Translations under genes and position numbers: made by a program | The notes under the pieces: generated by a model | What the model was told of the DNA's origin: nothing | The model's database searches: none | The model's input: the letters and a program-made list of their open reading frames with translations, nothing else | Source: Allolobophora icterica | Taxonomy: Eukaryota; Annelida; Clitellata; Crassiclitellata; Lumbricidae | Length of the DNA: 64,000 nt | Reading direction: 5' to 3' | Assembly (NCBI GenBank): GCA_963556255.1 | Contig: OY744605.1 | Coordinates: 37,471,608 to 37,535,607 of the forward strand | In this document: piece by piece, positions 57,893 to 64,000 of the stretch | Position numbering within the stretch: position 1 is the stretch's first letter | How the letters are laid out: each line of letters begins with the position of its first letter

Positions 57893-60800
57893 GTATGCGT
57901 ATACTCTCACACAATATGTCTATGCAATTATCATACAGTATGCAACAGCAACAATGCAGTGGGTAAACAACTAAGCAGATAGTACAGAATTACACGCTAT
58001 CGTAATCTTAAACTCCAAATTTCTAAAACGCTACTCTAACGCAAAGCGCAGGGCACCAGCTTATTTACTAGCGCTGAAAGCATTAGCCTAGAATCGGCAT
58101 TAAGATCGACGCGTTTTGTCAGAGGCAGCCATGCAGTTCTTCTCACATGAAACTGGATGTTTGCTCGAACCTAGGTGTGCCGATAGTCAACCGAACTGCA
58201 TAATTAATATAGACTGAAGTTGACAATAGGGGAAGAAGAAGAGGAGCAGTCCCATGAGCTAACCCTGAGGCAGCCATTGGTATGAAGTGTTAGCGACTTC
58301 ATTTTCTTCGCCTTGGCATATGAGGGCGATCGATCGATCAATATAGTCTATCTATTCATGTATTCTTAATTACTTCCGTAATTCTTACAGCTTTCTTTTA
58401 AAGCTACAACTGCACTCACTGACTGGAGTTTTCAATATTTCATCGTCGAGATCTATCTCTTCTTCCTACCCCCCCCCCCCCGTGACGTAGGTAGGTATTT
58501 AGTCGCATGGAGTGAGTAATGGCAAGCGCCCCTCCCCCAAGAAGTTGCAAAATGAAACTAAAATTCGGCCATGCGCCTACATCTTGTAAAGAATCCTGAT
58601 CATAACCTCTATCGTTGACCTGGACAACCACTTCATTCTCCGTATGAATTATTATAGCCGTGCTAACATCTACATTATATAGTACCTTCATAACCTACAG
58701 TTACGTTTGCTGGAAATTGTGGTATTTCTGCGCTTAACTCCATCAGATCATCACACCCTGACCTCTAGTTACTGGCTGATGAAACTGCTGTGACATGCTA
58801 GATGCATTGTCTTGAAAGTCTCAAAGGAATCAGTTCCTCTCAAAATGTTGCCATAGACTCCTTAGAACTTGCTGCAGCTCTTGCTCATTTCTCTCGCGAT
58901 TTTCTAAACTGAGCACCGCTTAGTGTGTGTCTCTTCATTTTCGATAAAGACAAAGGTAAGGTATATGCAAACAGTCATAAACAAGAAATACAAATAAAAC
59001 TGAAGTTTTGATTAGACAACGTACATATAGTCCACGACTTTATGACTCGGTGCCATTGCTTATACGCTGAACCTGCCATTGATAATATCGATGGAACCTG
59101 CCGTAAAGCCGGTGTCGCGTGTCAGACTATCCGTCCTAAAACTATCCGGGGGGGGATGAATAAATTTATCCCCCCGGATGTAATCTACCGGTATAGAGTA
59201 TCTGGGGGATAAACCATTTCTATCCCCCGTCGTGTAAAATCGTCCCCCGGGAGATAAAAATTTACAGGTATTATTGAAAATGCTTATAACTGATAAATCT
59301 TGCTGTAACAAAAATCCAAAAGCAAGTGACTCTAAGTGTCCTAAGCAATGTTCAGAGCAAATCAAACCGAAGTTACAGTAGAAAGGATAACCACACGCGG
59401 AAGTGGCTTACTTCCCCTTCTCTTAAGAGGCATTTTGGGGAAAGACAGCATTACCTTGTCGTTGAAACATTTCTCGAGATATTTTCGCATTTCTGAAGGC
59501 TCACCGAAGTCAACATCCAGTGTGGCAGAACTGGAAGCAATCTCAAAGGGATAGGCAGCTGAGTACAGCCCACGCGAAGAGAAGTCCATTTGCTGCTGTA
59601 TGGCAGAGGAGGACTTTAACATGTAGGGTCCCCAATGTGGTTAGGTGCCTTGTGTAGAGCTGACGCAATTGTCGGCGGAGATTTGCCGAGATAAGAATCG
59701 ACCGATATCAAGCGAGAGCTATATACCAATTCACCCAATTAGCACCTTAGTCCATTTTAATGACACTGTCGTTTGTGCTTGCTGATAATTTGTCATCCTT
59801 GTTTTAGACACATTCATCGCAACAAGCCCTTCACGTAACTAATAATGCAAATAGACATTGTTTAATTTGCGTGAGATTACAACACCATAAAGAACACAAG
59901 AGTTGGTTCATTGCCTCAAATGCCTTCACTGACTTTGCTGATGTACCTATTAGTATTTATATACGAATCGACCGATATCAAGCGCAGGCTACCAATTCAC
60001 CTAATTAGTGCCTTAGTCCTTTTCATAACACTGTCGTTTGTGACTGCTGATATTTTGTCTTTCTCGTTTTGCTGGTTTTGCTGATTTATACGAATCGACC
60101 GATATCAATGTCACAACTTGCCTAAGAGTAAATAGAGTATACAGTAGAGAAAGAGAGTAATGAGAGGATCATTGACTTCACTGGATTCTTTCCCCACGCA
60201 TGGCAACAATAAGTAGCAATGTAGCATATGCTTTTGCCCACGGCTGTAGCGGTAAAATTAGAGGCGAGTACACGCTTCGGTTGTTTTCCTAATAGAGGTG
60301 AGTATACGTTACTAGTTAATATTCCGAAAAAAATTAGAGGTGACTACAAATTTTTTATGAGGTGAGTATATACGGTCTCTACAAGTGTGTACACGCGGCA
60401 TACCCGCGTATAACCTCGACTACAGCCTTGGCTTTGCCTACGACCACGACTGATGTTGTTCTCAACTGACTTAAATTGCGCAGTTTGGAATTATGTTACA
60501 GAGGGATGCTATTTGAAGGGGGATAATTTCGTACGACTCATGGGGGATACTTTTGCACGAGGGGAAAGTCCCTCCCGTTCACATTCATCCGGCCGGATAC
60601 CCCATTCTGCTAAGGGGATATACTTGTATGGGGATACTCTATTTCGTGACACCGACCCTGGCTATAGGGAAAGGTCAGATCTCAGAGGGCGACTACTTAG
60701 AGCCTCATGTATACTGGAAACCAGACCTTTTGGGCCTGAAAAGTGAAAACTACCACACGTGTAAATTCGGTTGTTGAAAGACAGATTTCTTCTTCGTTAA

Positions 60801-63189
60801 TTTAAAGGCAGAGTATAGAGAGAAGAAACACGACTAATAAAGACGGCGGTCACCATGATATACATATATACATATACATCATAGGCCTACATCAATATTA
60901 TACCGAAAATTATATATGTATATAATAATCGGTGCCTGGGCTTTCAGGGAGAGTGGGCCTTTATACCCGGGGTCCTCGACGACTCAGTTGTTTCTCGGGG
61001 TGGAAACTCGATACGCCTGTCTAACTGAAGGCACACACAATCTATAAAGTCTGAAGTTTCTCATCGGCATCTTTGGCACTTTTGAACATGGAGCATTCAT
61101 TGAATCTCATTTGATTACGTTTAAAATTATGGGCGCAGATGAAAGTGTCTTTAAAAATTTCATTTGTCGCCCATTTCGCGCTCCCCTGGACAACAACTTC
61201 TGGGGCGGCCGCACTACTCTCCTCCAGCTACGCCACTGTCTCACCTATTTGTCCTTCCTCTCCTCCACTCTTCTTATTCTAGACCTTACATTACTTTAGT
61301 GCTTAGACTGCTGTTACTCGTGTTGTAGATTAGCAATAATCGTCCTGCACTTCTATCCTATTATCGGTATACCAGAATATATTTGCCATGCGCCTTCATA
61401 TAAACTCATGCAAGAAATGCAAATGGTAATTACTCGCCACCCGCAGGTTTTTGGTTCTACCCACTCAACCTGGTTTCGGTATCATTTGCAGGGTTCCATC
61501 ATAGGTCCTCTGCTTTATATCATTTACACTGCAGACCTAAGCGTACGTTATTACCTCCCTGGGAGTTGCTGGAACTTGCTGCTCACCAGTATGCTGACGA
61601 TACTTAGGAAATATCCATGGCAAAGCTGTAGAGGCAACATTCTGCCGCCCCTAGGCCAAGTTTTTGTCGTCCCTAACATAATGTTCCAATTTTTTTTTAG
61701 CTTTTTCATTTTCATCTAAGAAAACACCATACAGTTTAGAAGACACCAAAAAGAACAACGCAACTTCTTTAACATGTTTAAACATTATATATTGTCATTA
61801 ATACCATATAATTTTATTTATATTTAATTATTGTCATCTCGTTCACAGTTCTAACGTAAACGTAACGTTCAATTTTTAATTTTTAATGTTTGCCGCCCTC
61901 TGTAATGCGCCGACCTTTGGGGTCGTTCCTTCCTGAAGTAAATGCGCCCCTGTGCCGGATCGAAACAGCATGGCATTCCTAGACAAGGCCTATGGGACTC
62001 AAACTACAGAACGGTTGGTTCAACGGGATCTAAAAGCAGATCTCTTGGAAGACGCGGATTCCATCGTAGGTAGGACCCATCCCGCTCATTATACGAGTTT
62101 GCCCCTGGACAGAATGCCATTTCGGTGGACCATAGCGAGGATCTAAAAGAGACGATAAATAAATCTAAACGTTTTTCTGTAAGCGACATATCTACACAGA
62201 GCACTTCCATCACAGCACACAAGTCTGCGTTTTGCCAACACGCTATATATAGAATTTTCTTAACAACGAATGAATCATAGATATTGAATGACTATGATAC
62301 CAAATACTGCCATATAGACTGTCTAAACTCGCTTTCGTTTACACCAGTTTACTTGCATGCAGATGTGAAGGACTACTGCGAAGGAGAGACGTTCAAGGCT
62401 CGCTGTTCTTACGACGAAGTCATCATGATGGACAGAGCGAACTATGGACGAATGAAGCTCGACAAATGCGTCAAGGTGAACATGGGATACATCGGATGCC
62501 AGGCAGACGTCCTTGCCATAGCGGACGAGAAGTGCTCCGGTCGACGCAGCTGCGACATTTCGATCCCCGACGCCGACTTCGAACTGACGCGTCCTTGCCT
62601 TGAACTCAAGTCCTACCTGCAGGCCAGCTTCCACTGTGTCAAAGGTATCAATGAATAACATAGGCGTGGGGGAAATTTCAATGGTGGAGGTCCAAGATTT
62701 TACTTCTGAACGAAACAAAAATAATAATTGGCGAATAATTGGCGTCATACATTTATAGTCACTCACGCCTGCTTGCCCAAAAAAACAGAAAAGCCCGAAA
62801 TTTTTTGGAGGGGAGGGAAGCTCTAACCCCGCCTCCTACGCCTATGATGAATAAGTGGGCCCTACATAGATAATAAATAGATTGGTAAAAATATGACTAT
62901 AATATAGGTCTAAATAATTAATAGACCTAAACGAAGGAGCTGGGCTAAATTAATAAACTAATTAATGGCAGATAAATAACAGAAATAAATAAGCAAACGA
63001 ACGAATCAATAAACAAGTAAATAAATAAGTAGAAGAATGAATGAATGAACGAATGAATGTATGAATGAATGAATGCACTTAGTTATTTAGTTTCTACAGC
63101 CTCATCATGAATTAATGTTATTGTCTGCTACAGAAGCAGAAACTGAATGCGATGTGGCTGAAACACTGCATGGTGAACCTAAATTTTAG
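57781..63189 (+). CDS. SUEL-type (rhamnose/galactose-binding) secreted lectin, three-exon model
   Basis: The model joins a signal-peptide exon (57781-57892), the lectin-domain exon (62363-62644) and a short last exon (63134-63189). All junctions are phase 1 with AG/GT borders. The product would be a secreted single-domain lectin of about 150 residues that binds galactose or rhamnose, as do sea urchin egg lectin and fish rhamnose-binding lectins, with roles in recognition and innate immunity. The domain exon is certain and the other two are inferred from splice phase and position. The intron of about 4.4 kb contains repeats and could hide more exons. A MITE sits just after the second donor. 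Confidence 0.5.
59694..60110. repeat. About 270-bp tandem duplication, two and a half copies
   Basis: CGAATCGACCGATATCAA occurs near 59693, 59963 and 60088. The first two are followed by similar sequence (CCAATTCACC, CACTGTCGTTTGTG) for about 115 bp. It lies in the putative lectin intron. Confidence 0.75.
61440..61650 (+). pseudogene. LINE reverse transcriptase scrap (QYADDT)
   Basis: One frame reads QGSIIGPLLYIIYTADLS (reverse transcriptase motif). Another, just after, reads ELLAAHQYADDT with the catalytic aspartates. A frameshift separates them, and no other part of the element is visible. It lies on the plus strand, in the putative lectin intron. Confidence 0.75.
62363..62644 (+). CDS. 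SUEL-type lectin domain exon
   Basis: Encodes a complete galactose-binding lectin domain starting VKDYCEGETFKARCSYDEV. It includes ANYGR, the conserved YGR sugar-site motif. Further conserved parts are DEKCSGRRSCDIS, a PC in LTRPC, and SYLQASFHC, which stand in the places of the DPC and KYL motifs. Eight cysteines are present, as expected for the disulfide pattern. The acceptor at 62361-62362 is preferred. One at 62346-62347 is also in phase and would add five residues. The donor is AAAG|GTATCA. Confidence 0.92.
62659..62846. mobile_element. 188-bp MITE of the CATAGGCGTAGG family, 8-bp target duplication
   Basis: The ends are CATAGGCGTGGG and, in reverse complement, CATAGGCGTAGG. The flanks are ATGAATAA at 62651-62658 and 62847-62854. 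Its two subterminal regions match those of the 1,073-bp element at 6592-7664 in the opposite orientation. It starts 14 bases after the lectin exon donor. Confidence 0.9.
63134..63189 (+). CDS. Candidate last lectin exon
   Basis: After CTGCTACAG, the frame that continues phase 1 reads AETECDVAETLHGEPKF and stops. AATAAA follows at 63192-63197. The fit of phase, stop and poly(A) signal is suggestive, but the exon is short. Confidence 0.4.
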
Positions 63190-63191
63190 AT

Positions 63192-63197
63192 AATAAA
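63192..63197 (+). promoter_or_regulatory. Candidate polyadenylation signal of the lectin gene
   Basis: AATAAA three bases after the stop of the candidate last exon. This is close, so cleavage would give a very short 3' UTR. Confidence 0.4.
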
Positions 63198-63384
63198 ACA
63201 TTCATCTTTGCTTATTTGCATAATGTGACTACATATGAATGTCTGGACGCAGACCACATTGACCACGTTTGTTATCAGTCGATTGTTTGGGCCCTCGTTT
63301 TGTTAGGCGGAAAACATGAGTTACAGTCTCTCCTGTAATAGGCGATCATTGTGCAAGCAAAGCAGAAACCAGCTGCTGCTGCTG

Positions 63385-63500
63385 CTGCAGGGTGAGAATT
63401 GTCGGGGGGGTTGGGGGGTTCAACCCCCCTAGTCTTTTTTTGGACCCCCTCAGTTAAGTCGTCATTGCACACCCCAGGGGGGTCGTTTCCAACCCCCCCC
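63385..63500. repeat. G/C-run repeat shared with 2664-2715
   Basis: GAATTGTCGGGGGGGTTGGG with AACCCCCCTAGTC matches the reverse complement of 2664-2715. It is probably the end of a MITE family related to those with GGGG-rich termini. Confidence 0.55.
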
Positions 63501-63779
63501 CCAGTTGTGCTAGTGTGATTTCGCATTATTTGACTCTGTGTCTCTGATAAAGAGAATAAATTTTTCCTACTTACTAACTACTTGCCGGTGCCTCTAAACC
63601 TCCCATCCACTTTTCGTAGATATAGAACTCCGCATTATGTTACTCACTGCCGCACGGTGGTTCATCTGAAACGCGACACTTTGAATTTGTTAGGCGTCCG
63701 CTATTACCGCTTAGCCCGCTATACGTGTAACGTCTGTGGCCTATATTTTTGGTTTTCATATCGAAATACCGGATAGCAG

Positions 63780-63915
63780 GGATCGGTTGGGACCGGAACG
63801 CACCGGAACGGCGTTCCGGTTCTTTTTTTTGACTATCTGTATTTTTTAGACAGGATTCACAGGAACATTTCTAGATTAACATGGCGTCTGACGCCGTCGT
63901 TCCGGTTCTCTTTTG
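63780..63915. repeat. Palindromic ACCGGAACGGCGTTCCGGT and inverted copies
   Basis: ACCGGAACG and GCGTTCCGGT adjoin near 63800-63820. GTCGTTCCGGTTCTC recurs near 63897. The layout suggests the ends of a small element, but no target duplication was found. Confidence 0.5.
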
Positions 63916-64000
63916 CTTAGGACGGGGTCCCTGGTTTATAGTGTGCATATATTTTACATTTTCTTTCACAGTTCACTTTGTGAGTTATACCAATAAAGTA

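Overview
The window is a gene-poor, repeat-rich stretch of a eukaryotic nuclear genome. A spliced PPM1G phosphatase gene, a SUEL-type lectin domain typical of sea urchin egg lectins, abundant GGCCTA-type short repeats and a dense mix of hAT, pogo, LINE and SINE relics point to a marine deuterostome invertebrate, most likely an echinoderm. That assignment is an inference from content. I saw no prokaryotic organisation, rRNA, CRISPR array or functional tRNA.

Three host genes can be supported. (1) PPM1G, plus strand, ten coding exons from 8087 to 24352. The ten exons join in frame (640 codons with the stop) and carry every PP2C metal-binding motif. Its introns hold a pogo-like transposon, a hAT MITE, long inverted-repeat MITEs, antisense LINE pieces and a tRNA-derived SINE. 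(2) A single-exon galactose-3-O-sulfotransferase-like gene, minus strand, 26220-27470, convergent with PPM1G. (3) A SUEL-type lectin, plus strand, with one very clear domain exon (62363-62644). A signal-peptide exon (57781-57892) and a short last exon (63134-63189) match it in splice phase.

The rest is mobile and repetitive DNA. 1-8 kb: a composite inverted-repeat block enclosing a hAT element, a 98-bp minisatellite, a second hAT relic and a 1,073-bp element with 8-bp target duplications. 28-34.5 kb: SINE head, a 333-bp CA tract, nested inverted repeats joined by AT tracts, and minisatellites of 25 bp and about 91 bp. 34,543-41,992: a complete, apparently young LTR retrotransposon (7,450 bp, LTRs of 1,974 bp) inserted in a TATG microsatellite. 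45-54.7 kb: LINE fragments, a minisatellite that brackets one of them, and an eroded unclassified ORF split by a MITE. 55-64 kb: MITEs, microsatellites, the lectin gene and a LINE scrap.

The most notable object is the LTR element. It carries one long intact minus-strand frame (Gag, CCHC knuckle, aspartic protease, hydrophobic tail) and no reverse transcriptase, RNase H or integrase. The frame starts inside the 5' LTR and runs through the LTR edge and the presumed primer-binding site. It looks like a non-autonomous gag-pro element that depends on enzymes supplied elsewhere.
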